This document shows positions 16,750 to 25,873 of a stretch of DNA of 64,000 nucleotides, in pieces. The number at the start of each line of letters is the position of its first letter. Positions within the stretch are counted from its first letter, which is position 1. Below the pieces are notes generated by a model. It had not been told where the DNA came from. It worked only from the letters and a program-made list of their open reading frames with translations, and searched no databases. This DNA comes from an uncultured Granulosicoccaceae bacterium (GTDB lineage Bacteria > Pseudomonadota > Gammaproteobacteria > Granulosicoccales > Granulosicoccaceae), in assembly GCA_938035945.1 (NCBI GenBank), contig CALHOU010000015.1:1-64000 (forward strand), in the 5' to 3' direction. Position numbers and translations under genes: made by a program.

Positions 16750-19700
16750 TTAGCCCGCGATTGGCGTTTGCGCCGCAATGGCTTTAGCTTTTCGCTTTTG
16801 CATTCGTATATGCTTACGAATTCTACGCTTAGCACTAACTTTCGCCCCCAACACCAATAAACAAGGCGTTAAAAACAACGTAAGCAATGTCGTAAACGCA
16901 AGTCCACCAGCAATAGCACTGGCTAGTTGAGTCCACCATTGAGTGGACGGCGCGCCGATGGAAATCTCTCTTGAAATAAAGTTGATGTTCATCGACAACA
17001 CCATGGGCATAAGCCCGAGAATGGTGGTTAAAGCGGTAAGGAAAACGGGGCGTGCACGCACAGAGCCTGTGAGCATGGCGGCATCGAATGCCGCTGATCC
17101 TGCGTCGCGGAATTTATTGTAGGTATCGATAAGTACGATGTTGTTGTTAACAACAATACCGGCCAAGGCAATAATGCCAATGCCGACCATAACAATACCG
17201 AAGGTTTGTCCGGTTACCATCAAGCCAATAAGAACGCCCGATGTTGAAAACAGAATGGCGCTAAGAACCAACACCGCTTGATACAGGCTGTTGAACTGCG
17301 TGACCAAAATGATCATCATAAAAAAGATCGCAGACACAAACGCGGTCAATAAGAAGATCATGGCTTCCTGTTGCTCTGCCGCTTCACCTTTAAATGTGAC
17401 GGAAACTTCAGGGTCGACCGGGCCTGCCAGTAATTGTTTTTCTAATGCCTTCTTTTGCGCATCTGGTAGAAAACCTTCAGCCACATCGGATTGGATCGTG
17501 ATAACCCGCTTACCATCAACGCGATTGATCACGCCGGTTTTCTGTGCAGGCGACAAGGTCACAAAGTTTGAGATGGGCACCATACCTTGACTGGTGAGCA
17601 CTCGTAGATCGAGTATTTGATCAAGGTTGCGATCAGCCATGGGGTAACGCATACGAATGTCCAGCTCATCCGTTGCATCATCTGGGCGATAACCCGCAAC
17701 ACGAATTCCTGAAGTAATCAGTTGTATAGCATTACCGATAAGCGAAATATTCGCACCGTATTGGGCTGCCTGTTTACGATCAACGTTTATGCGCCATTCA
17801 ATGCCAGGCAAGGGGCGGTTATCTTCTATGCCGGAAAAACCGCCAACATCTACCATTTGGCCACGAATGTATTCTACGGCTGTGTATAGTTTTTCTGTCG
17901 TATTGGCGCTGATCTGAATGTTAATCGGTTTGCCACCGCCACCGGGGCCACCTTCGTCCTTTAAAAATTCGATTTGTACGCCGGCTATATCGGCAACAGC
18001 GGCTTCCATGTCGGCTATGATTTCAACGGCTTTTTCTCGTTTGTTCCATTCCTTAAGTTCTAAAGAGATGTTGCCAATCACATCGCCACCGTCTTGTGAG
18101 TCGGCACCTGTGCGTGTGTAGACTGACTTAAAGGCGTCGTTGCCAATGAGTTTATTCTCAACACGGCTTAAGATTTTGTCTTGTTCGTAGATCGATAAGT
18201 CGCCACGTGCATGTACTTTAGCGATGAGTGTTTCCGGTTCAATATCGGGGAAGAATTCCACGCCTTTGCCGATAGCCCCATACACAACGTAGCTCAGAAC
18301 AGTGAAAATTAAAACTGCAATCAATGTAAAGGCAGGGTAGCGCAGTAATTTGTCGAGTACTTTTAAGTAAGTGCCGCGTGCGCCGCTCGATGCTTCGATG
18401 ATGTCTTTAGCATCAATGGTACTGGTTTCAGCGGCGCCATCTGGATTTACCAATACACGTTGTAGAGCAGCCCGTTTAGGATTGGTCAGGTCTAGATCGG
18501 TTGCTTCTTGAACTTCAGGTTTGCGCCCAATGATCTTGCCAATAACAGGTATGAAAACAAGCGCCATGGCCAGTGATGCGAGCAAGCACGCGATTACCGT
18601 GATCGGCATATAACGCATGAACTGCCCAATGAGGCCGGGCCAGAACAACAAAGGTGCAAACACGGCAAGCGTTGTAAATGTAGATGCAATGATCGGCCAG
18701 GCCATGCGTTTGGATGCATTTGAATACGCCTCTGCCTTCGACATGCCTTGGCTTAAATTCCGATCGGCCAGCTCACTAACGATAATGGCACCGTCAACCA
18801 ACATACCCACAACAAGAATAAGGCTGAACAATACGATAACGTTCATCGTAAAACCCATGGCGTTAATAACCATGATGCCGGCAAGGAATGAACCGGGTAT
18901 GGCAAAGCCCACCAATATGGAAGAGCGAATGCCTAAGGCCGCCATGATCACGATCATGACCAATACAACGCCTGAGATAACGTTGTTTTGCAAGTCGCCC
19001 AGCATCTCTTTTGTTTGCTTGGATTTATCTTGATGAAAACCGATTTCCAAGGTACTTGGCAGGAAGGCTTGTTTTGCTTCGATAGTTGCACGAACAGAAT
19101 CGATGGTTTCAATGATGTTGGCACCCAAACGCTTACTGATTTCCAGCACCAAGGTTGGTTGGCCATTTAATCGTGCGAAACTGCGCGGGTCTTTGAACGT
19201 GCGTCGAATGCTGGCAACATCTTTCAAAACAACCACAGCATCGTCGGTCACTTTGACCGGCATGTTCATCACATCATCGATGTTCTCGATAATGCCAGGC
19301 ACCTTTAGCACCATGCGACCAGCACCCGTGTCGATCGCACCCGCAGCAACGAGTAAGTTGTTGTTGCTTATTAAACTGAACAGTGAGCTGAAATTAACCT
19401 GGTAGGTTTCCATGATGGTGGGGTCAACTTCAATCTCAAGCACTTCCTCACGCTCGCCAGCGATGTCAGCTTCCAACACACCGGGTAGAGCCTCCAATTC
19501 ATCTTTTAATTCGCGCGCAATTTTTACTAAGGTTCTTTCGGGTATAGGCCCTGAAAGACTGATATTGAGCACTGGGAATAGGGCGATGTTTATCTCGTTT
19601 ACCGTCGGCTCGTCGGTGTCGGCGGGCAGTTTTGATTTTGCTGCATCGACTTTTTCACGCACATCCAATAGTGCTTGGTCGCCATCAAAGCCTGCGTCAA

Positions 19701-19986
19701 ATTCGAGTAAGACAGATGCGTGGCCTTCACTGGCCGTGCTGCGCATCTCTTTAATGCCGGTAATGCTTTGTAGTTCTTTCTCCATTGGGCGCACAAGCAG
19801 GCGCTCAGAGTCTTCAGGTGATATGCCATCATGGTTCATGGATACATACATGATGGGAATCGGCACATCAGGCTCCGATTCTTTTGGGATATTGATATAA
19901 GCAACAATGCCGGCGCCGATCAAAAAGACCAGCAGCATCAATACCGTGCGACTCCGATCAAACGCTGCGCTGATGATCGCGTGCAT
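16750..19986 (-). CDS. RND efflux pump, inner-membrane permease (HAE-1/AcrB-like)
   Basis: A 1078-residue protein with the RND layout: one helix at 13-33, a large periplasmic domain (DVPIPIMYVSMNHDGISPEDSE split over its first strands), a block of helices around 335-480, a second periplasmic loop and a final helix block (about 875-1050). Signature stretches such as VVGMLVDGAIIVSELA and GIVVNNNIVLIDTYN contain the transmembrane acidic residue and the RND motif. Its start codon overlaps the adaptor stop (TAATG), so the two are translationally coupled. No outer-membrane partner is encoded nearby, so a TolC made elsewhere is presumably used. Substrates unknown. Confidence 0.9.
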   Translation of the reverse strand: MHAIISAAFDRSRTVLMLLVFLIGAGIVAYINIPKESEPDVPIPIMYVSMNHDGISPEDSERLLVRPMEKELQSITGIKEMRSTASEGHASVLLEFDAGFDGDQALLDVREKVDAAKSKLPADTDEPTVNEINIALFPVLNISLSGPIPERTLVKIARELKDELEALPGVLEADIAGEREEVLEIEVDPTIMETYQVNFSSLFSLISNNNLLVAAGAIDTGAGRMVLKVPGIIENIDDVMNMPVKVTDDAVVVLKDVASIRRTFKDPRSFARLNGQPTLVLEISKRLGANIIETIDSVRATIEAKQAFLPSTLEIGFHQDKSKQTKEMLGDLQNNVISGVVLVMIVIMAALGIRSSILVGFAIPGSFLAGIMVINAMGFTMNVIVLFSLILVVGMLVDGAIIVSELADRNLSQGMSKAEAYSNASKRMAWPIIASTFTTLAVFAPLLFWPGLIGQFMRYMPITVIACLLASLAMALVFIPVIGKIIGRKPEVQEATDLDLTNPKRAALQRVLVNPDGAAETSTIDAKDIIEASSGARGTYLKVLDKLLRYPAFTLIAVLIFTVLSYVVYGAIGKGVEFFPDIEPETLIAKVHARGDLSIYEQDKILSRVENKLIGNDAFKSVYTRTGADSQDGGDVIGNISLELKEWNKREKAVEIIADMEAAVADIAGVQIEFLKDEGGPGGGGKPINIQISANTTEKLYTAVEYIRGQMVDVGGFSGIEDNRPLPGIEWRINVDRKQAAQYGANISLIGNAIQLITSGIRVAGYRPDDATDELDIRMRYPMADRNLDQILDLRVLTSQGMVPISNFVTLSPAQKTGVINRVDGKRVITIQSDVAEGFLPDAQKKALEKQLLAGPVDPEVSVTFKGEAAEQQEAMIFLLTAFVSAIFFMMIILVTQFNSLYQAVLVLSAILFSTSGVLIGLMVTGQTFGIVMVGIGIIALAGIVVNNNIVLIDTYNKFRDAGSAAFDAAMLTGSVRARPVFLTALTTILGLMPMVLSMNINFISREISIGAPSTQWWTQLASAIAGGLAFTTLLTLFLTPCLLVLGAKVSAKRRIRKHIRMQKRKAKAIAAQTPIAG

Positions 19987-21074
19987 TAGCTAGCCTCGTT
20001 TGATGTGTCTGCAGCTAAAACGGGGTCAACCTGCTGCCCCTCTTTGACAAAGCCCTGGCCGAGGGTGATAACGCGGCTCTTATCTGGGATGCCGGTGACC
20101 CAAGCACCTTCAAGTGTTGAGCTTACTAATGTGATGGGTGTGAATACCACTTGTTCGTTTTCATCGATTGTTTTAACGCCAAGATCGCCGTTGTCACCTA
20201 ATGACAATGCCGATGGCGTAATGAATACCGCTTCAACAGTCTCTACCGGCACCACTAATGATGCACTAACGCCCGCGGCAAATTTGCCGTCGACGTTGTC
20301 GACCAAAGCTTCAACGGTAAAACTTCGGCTTGCGCTATCGGCAATCGATGAGATAAACGTGAGTTTGCCCGGCAGTGTTTCGCCAGTGATCAGTTTTACA
20401 TCGATGTTTTTACCCAGTTCAAGTTGGGCCAGTGTTTGTTGCGCAACTTGTGCGCTAACAACAAATTGACTGTTATCGACAAGCTCGGCAATCACCGCCC
20501 CGCGATCAACCATTTCGCCCACTTCCACAGGTATGTCGTTTATAACCCCGGAGAATGGTGCGGCAATTTTTGTATACGCAATGTCGCGTTGTATGCGATC
20601 GAGCTGTGCGCGAGCCGATGCGAGTTGCGCTTGCGCTTGTTCGAGTTGCAGTTGTGATTGCAAGCCTTTCTGGCGCAAGGACGCGGCGGCTTTTTGCGAG
20701 CTCGTGGCAGTTTTCAATTGTGCCTGAGCTTCGCGCAAATCGGTTTCGCGGCCATTGAGTGCCAAGGATAAAATGCTGTCACCCTTGTTTACACGCTCAC
20801 CTTTACCAACCGATATAACGTCTACGGTACTGCCGGTTTCGGCCCGCAGTTGCAAATGTCGCTTTGGTTCGAGTTGACCTTGTAGAACGATGTCGCGCGA
20901 TTTCGGCGAAAGCTCAACGTCTATATACTCCACCTTCATCGGTGCAGTGGCGTCCGTTTTTTCAGCCTCGGCAGTGTTTTGCGCTTCTGATTCGCTCGAT
21001 GGTAGGGCTCCGCTAGCCATCCATAGAGCGAGAGCTAGAACAAGAACACCAGCTGCGACGTACGAGAATCTCAT
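19986..21074 (-). CDS. RND pump periplasmic adaptor (membrane fusion protein)
   Basis: A 362-residue HlyD/AcrA-type adaptor. An N-terminal membrane helix (5-22) without a lipobox anchors it; then come a barrel-sandwich half (LRAETGSTVDVISVGKGERV), a coiled-coil hairpin rich in Gln and Ala (about 110-160), the second lipoyl half (IAAPFSGVINDIPVEVGEMV) and beta-barrel domains. It connects the permease to an outer-membrane channel. The permease gene overlaps its stop by one base. The promoter should lie in the 100-bp divergent gap before the hydrolase gene at 21174. Confidence 0.88.
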   Translation of the reverse strand: MRFSYVAAGVLVLALALWMASGALPSSESEAQNTAEAEKTDATAPMKVEYIDVELSPKSRDIVLQGQLEPKRHLQLRAETGSTVDVISVGKGERVNKGDSILSLALNGRETDLREAQAQLKTATSSQKAAASLRQKGLQSQLQLEQAQAQLASARAQLDRIQRDIAYTKIAAPFSGVINDIPVEVGEMVDRGAVIAELVDNSQFVVSAQVAQQTLAQLELGKNIDVKLITGETLPGKLTFISSIADSASRSFTVEALVDNVDGKFAAGVSASLVVPVETVEAVFITPSALSLGDNGDLGVKTIDENEQVVFTPITLVSSTLEGAWVTGIPDKSRVITLGQGFVKEGQQVDPVLAADTSNEAS

Positions 21075-21173
21075 GATTCAATGTGCTCCGTTAAATTTCG
21101 TCCTAAGTGCCAGTATATATGCTGTCTGGCGCTGTTTTTGTACGTGTTTCTGGTCATATGCTTCACATGCGTA

Positions 21174-22034
21174 ATGAAATTGATGACGTCTAAGAAAATT
21201 GCACTGCTTTTCGTCGGGTTACTGCTACTTTCGGGCTGTGCGACCCCCACATCTCGGTTAGATAGCCTCGCTTTAAGCCACAATTTTGAGCGCTCCGTTA
21301 TCTCTACGAACGGATACGACCACCTGGTTTATACCCGATACCTTTCCAAGGCAAAAAACGTGCTGCATGTCTATCTTGAAGGCGATGGCAGTCCTTGGAA
21401 GTACCGAGTTGTTACCATGCCTGACCCCACGCCGCGCGAGCCGCTAGCGCTGCGGTTGATGGCGCGAGATTCAGCCCCAACAGCGTATGTGGGTAGACCG
21501 TGTTACAACGGTACTTCTAAAGACCCTGGTTGCGACGCAAGCTTTTGGACATCCGGGCGTTATTCGACTGCCGTTGTGCGCAGTATGACGGCCGTGATTG
21601 AGGAACTCATATTCAGGCATGGATTCAAGGAAGTGCGCCTGATCGGGCACAGCGGTGGAGGTGCATTGGCCATGCTAATCGCACCCAAGATCAAACAAGT
21701 CAGTCAGGTCATTACCATTGCTGGCAATCTCGACACGGATGCATGGACAACGCATCACGGATACTCGCGCTTATATACGTCTTTGAATCCGGCTAGACAG
21801 CCGCAATTATCGCCACGCGTCAGCCAATGGCATTTGTTAGGCGGTAAAGACGGTGTGGTGCCGCCCGCGATCGTGAAGGGTTATATACGCAATCAGAAGA
21901 ACGCCTTAGGCATATCGGTGGATAATTTTTCTCACGCTTGTTGCTGGGAGAAAGTGTGGGAAAGCATTGCCCGTGCAATTGGTTCTTCATCGCCCGGCTT
22001 GTTGCCTGGCACACGTTTTAAGATGCCTAACTGA
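21174..22034 (+). CDS. Alpha/beta hydrolase lipoprotein
   Basis: A lipoprotein of about 286 residues: KLMTSKKIALLFVGLLLLSGC gives a signal with lipobox LSGC. The nucleophile elbow is GHSGGG, followed by AMLIAPKIKQVSQVITIAGNL, typical of alpha/beta hydrolases. The start at 21174 (or 21183) is chosen because an upstream in-frame start would place a second hydrophobic stretch before the signal peptide. HLLGGKDGVVPP probably carries the acidic residue and SHACCW the histidine. Location: periplasmic face of a membrane. Substrate unknown. It ends with an 8-bp convergent overlap with the GDPD gene. Confidence 0.75.
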   Translation: MKLMTSKKIALLFVGLLLLSGCATPTSRLDSLALSHNFERSVISTNGYDHLVYTRYLSKAKNVLHVYLEGDGSPWKYRVVTMPDPTPREPLALRLMARDSAPTAYVGRPCYNGTSKDPGCDASFWTSGRYSTAVVRSMTAVIEELIFRHGFKEVRLIGHSGGGALAMLIAPKIKQVSQVITIAGNLDTDAWTTHHGYSRLYTSLNPARQPQLSPRVSQWHLLGGKDGVVPPAIVKGYIRNQKNALGISVDNFSHACCWEKVWESIARAIGSSSPGLLPGTRFKMPN

Positions 22035-22764
22035 GTGCGTTAAGCATCTTTTCTGGGTAGTCACTGAATACGCCGTGCACACCCATAGCAAATAATGTTT
22101 TTGCTTCACTCACATTGTTCACCGTAAAACAATACAAGCCCAAACCGGCATCTAAAATATTTGTCGCTTGCTCAGCGTTTAACAATGGCGCTGCCATGTG
22201 TAAGTTTCGGCACTGCAACAGCTGCGTTTGATGACGCCAGTCACTTGGAACGGCACAAACGATTAATGCGCGAGCAGCCCCAGGCAATTCGTCGCGCGCG
22301 ACAGCTAATGACTCGCGACTAAAGCTGGATAAAACCAACGGTAAATCACTAGGCCAACTATCACGTACGACATTGCACACGGCATGAGCTGTGGGTTCTT
22401 CTAAACCAGGCGTCGGTTTAATCTCTAAGTTCAATCCCATTTGCAAGTCACTGAGTAAGGCAATAGCTGCACTCAAGCGTGGTAAGGGTTCGCCGGCAAA
22501 TTCACGCATACCTGAATCTGCACTAATAGCGTCGAGCTGCTCGGCAGTATGTGCGCATAGGTAACCTTGGCCGTTGGTACAGCGCTCCAGCGAATCGTCG
22601 TGATGAACAAAAGGGATATTGTCACTGCTGATTGATGCATCTAGTTCGACGCAGGTGGCACCTGCTTCATGTGCTTTTGAGATAGCGACTAACGTATTTT
22701 CCGGCGCTGTTCCTGAGGCGCCTCTATGCGCGATAACCTTGGCAAGTAGAGCGGGTTCTATCAT
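22027..22764 (-). CDS. ugpQ: Glycerophosphodiester phosphodiesterase, UgpQ type
   Basis: A 245-residue cytoplasmic enzyme with the GDPD barrel motifs: H13-R14 in AHRGASG, E40 and D42 in CVELDASIS, and H54/H55 in FVHHDDSLERCTNG. It hydrolyses glycerophosphodiesters from phospholipid turnover to glycerol-3-phosphate and an alcohol. There is no signal peptide, so it resembles UgpQ rather than periplasmic GlpQ. Its ATG overlaps the stop of the small lipoprotein gene upstream (ATGA), indicating coupled translation. No ugp transporter is nearby. Confidence 0.88.
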   Translation of the reverse strand: MIEPALLAKVIAHRGASGTAPENTLVAISKAHEAGATCVELDASISSDNIPFVHHDDSLERCTNGQGYLCAHTAEQLDAISADSGMREFAGEPLPRLSAAIALLSDLQMGLNLEIKPTPGLEEPTAHAVCNVVRDSWPSDLPLVLSSFSRESLAVARDELPGAARALIVCAVPSDWRHQTQLLQCRNLHMAAPLLNAEQATNILDAGLGLYCFTVNNVSEAKTLFAMGVHGVFSDYPEKMLNALS

Positions 22765-23036
22765 TGCGCGAGTTCCTTTGACTCAGCTTCGAGCGGGTCG
22801 AGAGTAACGCGAAATGCCGTTTGCTGTTGATCGAGTAAAAATTCTTTACGCAGCTGTTCATACGCTTGAAATTCAGCTGCATAGCCACGTGCGCAAAATG
22901 TGTCGAGCTGATTGATTCGGCAATCGTGCTGCCGCAGTGCCGTGTACGTCATTTGTTTTACGTCCACTTGGGCACAGCTTTGTAAGCTAGCCAAAATTGT
23001 GCATGCCATCAATACAAAAAATAACTTCAAAAGCAT
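22761..23036 (-). CDS. Small Cys-containing lipoprotein
   Basis: A 91-residue protein with signal and lipobox (MLLKLFFVLMACTILASLQSC). ATG 23036 is preferred to an in-frame TTG at 23048, since it gives a standard signal sequence. The mature part is short and helical, with two further cysteines (HDCRINQLDTFC) that could pair. I do not recognise the family. Its stop overlaps the ugpQ start, so they form a two-gene operon. Confidence 0.6.
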   Translation of the reverse strand: MLLKLFFVLMACTILASLQSCAQVDVKQMTYTALRQHDCRINQLDTFCARGYAAEFQAYEQLRKEFLLDQQQTAFRVTLDPLEAESKELAQ

Positions 23037-23306
23037 ATCGAATTTCAAGCCTAAGTTTGTCTAAAAATTGAGCAGTGTTGCTTGCTTGGGCCGAGGAGTA
23101 TAGAAGGCGTTTTTGTGCTTTGCAGATGTGATTTTGGTTTAATTTATAGCTTGTGATCAGTATCATGTTTATCGCGCAATCATCGTATTTTAGTTGGCGT
23201 TGATGACGCATAATGAGCGTCAATGGGGATCAGGCGCGTCAAGCTATTGCCCCAGCATTTGCACTTGCTAAACTGTGCGATCAATTCAATAAAACGGCCC
23301 CCTCTC

Positions 23307-24158
23307 ATGTTGCTTCCCACGTACGCCAAAGTCGACATCAATCCAAGCTTAGCGGAGCAACTTATAAGCACCGCGATGAAAGCGGCTGATGCTGCCTCCG
23401 TGCCCACCATGGCACATTTTCGTCAAGCGCTTGCTGTGGAGAACAAAGAGCTGCCTGGTAGCTTTGATCCGGTAACCATCGCTGATCGAGAAGCCGAGCG
23501 CGCAATAAAAGACGTTGTACTGACGCAGTTTGGCGAGCATGGATTTTTCGGTGAAGAGAGCGAGCGACAAATCAAAACCGATCAGCCGCTGTGGATTGTT
23601 GACCCTATCGACGGTACTCGGGCGTTTATCACCGGTTTGCCGCTTTGGGGGACCTTGATCTCTGTATACGACGGTGCTGATGTGGTGCTTGGTATATTAG
23701 AGCAACCCGTTTTACAAGAACGATTTATAGGCACACGTTTCGGCGCGTCTGGTGCAAACACTGGCACATCAGAATTAATTACACCCACAGGCCGACGCCA
23801 CTTGGCAACGCGAACTAACACCATCTTGGCTGACGCGATTGTGCAAACTACGGCGCCTGAATTTTTTGCGGCCCCCGATCATGCTGCGGGTTTCGACAAA
23901 GTCAAGAATGCGGTGTCGATGGTTCGTTACGGTGGTGATTGTTATTGCTACGCGCTGTTGGCGATGGGCTTTGTTGATATTGTGATTGAAGCAACTTTGC
24001 AACCCTACGATATAGCTGCACTCATTCCGATAGTGGAGGGTGCTGGTGGCATCGTTACCACTTGGGATGGTGAGTCGGCCGCATCCGGTGGTTCTGTGGT
24101 GGCTTGCGCTAATGCTCAGTTGCATGAGCAGGTACTGCAACTCATTCAAAGTCGCTAG
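23307..24158 (+). CDS. hisN: Inositol-monophosphatase-family histidinol-phosphatase (HisN-like)
   Basis: A 283-residue Mg-dependent phosphatase. Metal ligands appear in order: GEESE (E83/E84), DPIDGT (D99, D102) and YDIAALIPIVEGAGG near the C-terminus. The DREAERAIKD helix and GGDCYCYALLAMG stretch match the histidinol-phosphatase branch rather than SuhB. The start at 23307 is chosen over 23223 because upstream residues are unlike the family. Other histidine genes are absent here. Alternatives include a 3'-phosphoadenosine or inositol phosphatase. It ends with a 4-bp convergent overlap with the next gene. Confidence 0.82.
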   Translation: MLLPTYAKVDINPSLAEQLISTAMKAADAASVPTMAHFRQALAVENKELPGSFDPVTIADREAERAIKDVVLTQFGEHGFFGEESERQIKTDQPLWIVDPIDGTRAFITGLPLWGTLISVYDGADVVLGILEQPVLQERFIGTRFGASGANTGTSELITPTGRRHLATRTNTILADAIVQTTAPEFFAAPDHAAGFDKVKNAVSMVRYGGDCYCYALLAMGFVDIVIEATLQPYDIAALIPIVEGAGGIVTTWDGESAASGGSVVACANAQLHEQVLQLIQSR

Positions 24159-25558
24159 CGCAGGATTATCCTGAAGCCATCCGAGTCTGTGCCACCGTTG
24201 CCGTCGTTTGCCGTTACTCGAATATAACTTTCGCCACGGTTAGATCGACTCGGCGCACCAAAGATCACGCCTTCGGCAGTCATTCTTATGCCATCGGGTA
24301 AACGGGTGGCAGTGAAGGAGAGGTGGTCGCCATCTCTGTCGTTAAAAAACTCAGACACATCGTATTGAAAATCGCTAGTAAATGTCATGTTGTCGATATC
24401 ATCAACAGAGGGCGCTCTGTTTCTACCATTGCTGCGCTGAACATTTACATAAAAGCCTGTGTCTACTGAGGAAACAGAGTCGCTGACACGTAACGACACA
24501 AAGTAGCGACCACTGTCATCAGCGCTGGGGTTGCCTTTGAGTAAGCCATCTTCGGTGACATAGACGTTGCCTGATGCTGGCAGCGTGGTGTCGGCGGTAA
24601 CAAATGTGAGTGTGTCGTTCTGCGCATCACTGTAATAGTTTCTTAGGTTGTAAAACGTTATGTCTTGATCGAAATCGCCTATGGCAATGTCGATCTCAGG
24701 TATTGGCGCATTAAGTGTTGGTGGTGTATTAAATTCAATAATTCTTACACGTACGATGGCAGACGATACATTCGAACCATCGGTCACCGAATAGGTGAAT
24801 GCGTCGCTAATCGAGCCACTGCTCGAAAGCGGCGCATTGTCGGCAGGTTCATAGATAAATCCGCCATCTTCAAATAGTTGGAAGTCGGCAGCAAAGTTTG
24901 GTGATGCGTCAGCCGTGGTGATGACTTTTAATTTTTGGTTGCGCTCGTCTTTATCATCTGAATCGTTGGCAAGTAAACTCATCTCACCATCACCTGAAAC
25001 TTGTAAGCGCATGCCGCGCATGACCGTTACTTGATCGTCCCGCGCATCAGGTGCGTCGTTAACAGGAATGGCACAAACAACTTGCTTACGTTCAACCACA
25101 CCACCGGTCGCGTTAGTGGCTTGCAACAGATATTCAAGCGCGGCAGGCGCGCGCATGTGAGGTGTGGTTATATTAAACCTTGTGGTGTTCTGCGCGGAAA
25201 CCTCCTCGAATTTTACGGTACAAGAATCTTGATCGGCGCAGGCTTGACGCAGTGAGTTCGAAGCATAACGCTGCTCAAAATTATCAAACCCTAAGCATTG
25301 TTGAATATTGGCTTGGCTATCGAGTAGGTTCCAGCGCCAATCCGTAAGCAGGTTATCGTCCTCACTAAACACGACTGTGCGTTGTGTATTCTCGTTTATT
25401 GGAAACGAATCCCCTTCATCTAGTATGACAAGTGTTGGGTCGATTAGCGTCGGCGTGGCATTAGCTTGTTTGCCGGTTGAGTCAACCCAGCTACACGCGC
25501 TTAAACTTAACGACAATACTATGGAAATTGAGGCTGTTAGCTTCACATTGGTCACCAT
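24155..25558 (-). CDS. Lipoprotein with tandem cadherin/Ig-like domains
   Basis: A 467-residue lipoprotein (lipobox LSAC). After a unique N-terminal part with cysteines (QQCLGF, RQACADQDSC, VVCAIP) come at least three beta-sandwich repeats: one with DARDDQVTVMRG...LLANDSDD and GGFIYEPADNA, and two He_PIG/cadherin-like repeats beginning FNTPPTLNAP and RAPSVDDIDN. The Asp-rich turns (DSDDKDERN, DRDGDHLSF) are typical calcium-binding sites. It is probably an outer-membrane lipoprotein in adhesion or matrix interaction. The start could be ATG 25558 or a GTG one to four codons later. Confidence 0.72.
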   Translation of the reverse strand: MVTNVKLTASISIVLSLSLSACSWVDSTGKQANATPTLIDPTLVILDEGDSFPINENTQRTVVFSEDDNLLTDWRWNLLDSQANIQQCLGFDNFEQRYASNSLRQACADQDSCTVKFEEVSAQNTTRFNITTPHMRAPAALEYLLQATNATGGVVERKQVVCAIPVNDAPDARDDQVTVMRGMRLQVSGDGEMSLLANDSDDKDERNQKLKVITTADASPNFAADFQLFEDGGFIYEPADNAPLSSSGSISDAFTYSVTDGSNVSSAIVRVRIIEFNTPPTLNAPIPEIDIAIGDFDQDITFYNLRNYYSDAQNDTLTFVTADTTLPASGNVYVTEDGLLKGNPSADDSGRYFVSLRVSDSVSSVDTGFYVNVQRSNGRNRAPSVDDIDNMTFTSDFQYDVSEFFNDRDGDHLSFTATRLPDGIRMTAEGVIFGAPSRSNRGESYIRVTANDGNGGTDSDGFRIILR

Positions 25559-25873
25559 TCCCCACTTCGCTGGTGGAGCTTCTTTTATAATGTGTACAGC
25601 TTAATTGCTCAGAGAATTGAGTCCGTGTAGTGGTGCACAATCCGGCACAGTGTGAAACAGCGTGGATTCTGTCTGATTAAACCCCTTATCTGCGTAGTTT
25701 GATCAGCGTTTCGCTAAACCATCGGTTGTTTTGTTTCGCAAAAACACTCAGAATTTCGTTACAAGCCGCTCATTTGGCTTCAACAGCGGGTTTGCTATTG
25801 GTGTAAATGTGCGCCAGTTCGAGCTAAGAATTTTATGAAACAGCGTGTTCTAGAGACATAAATTGCTTTCAGT
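25559..25873. other. Divergent promoter region, no gene
   Basis: About 315 bp between divergent genes. The 12-mer TGAAACAGCGTG occurs twice in direct orientation, near 25657 and 25837, and may be a shared regulatory element. No RNA gene or longer ORF was recognised. Confidence 0.4.

Noticed and set aside
19412-19900. 162-codon frame on plus inside the RND permease gene (also 18617-19033, 17291-17590 and 20005-20469)
   Set aside because: Ser-rich shadows antisense to a clear RND operon, with no start signals or family features.
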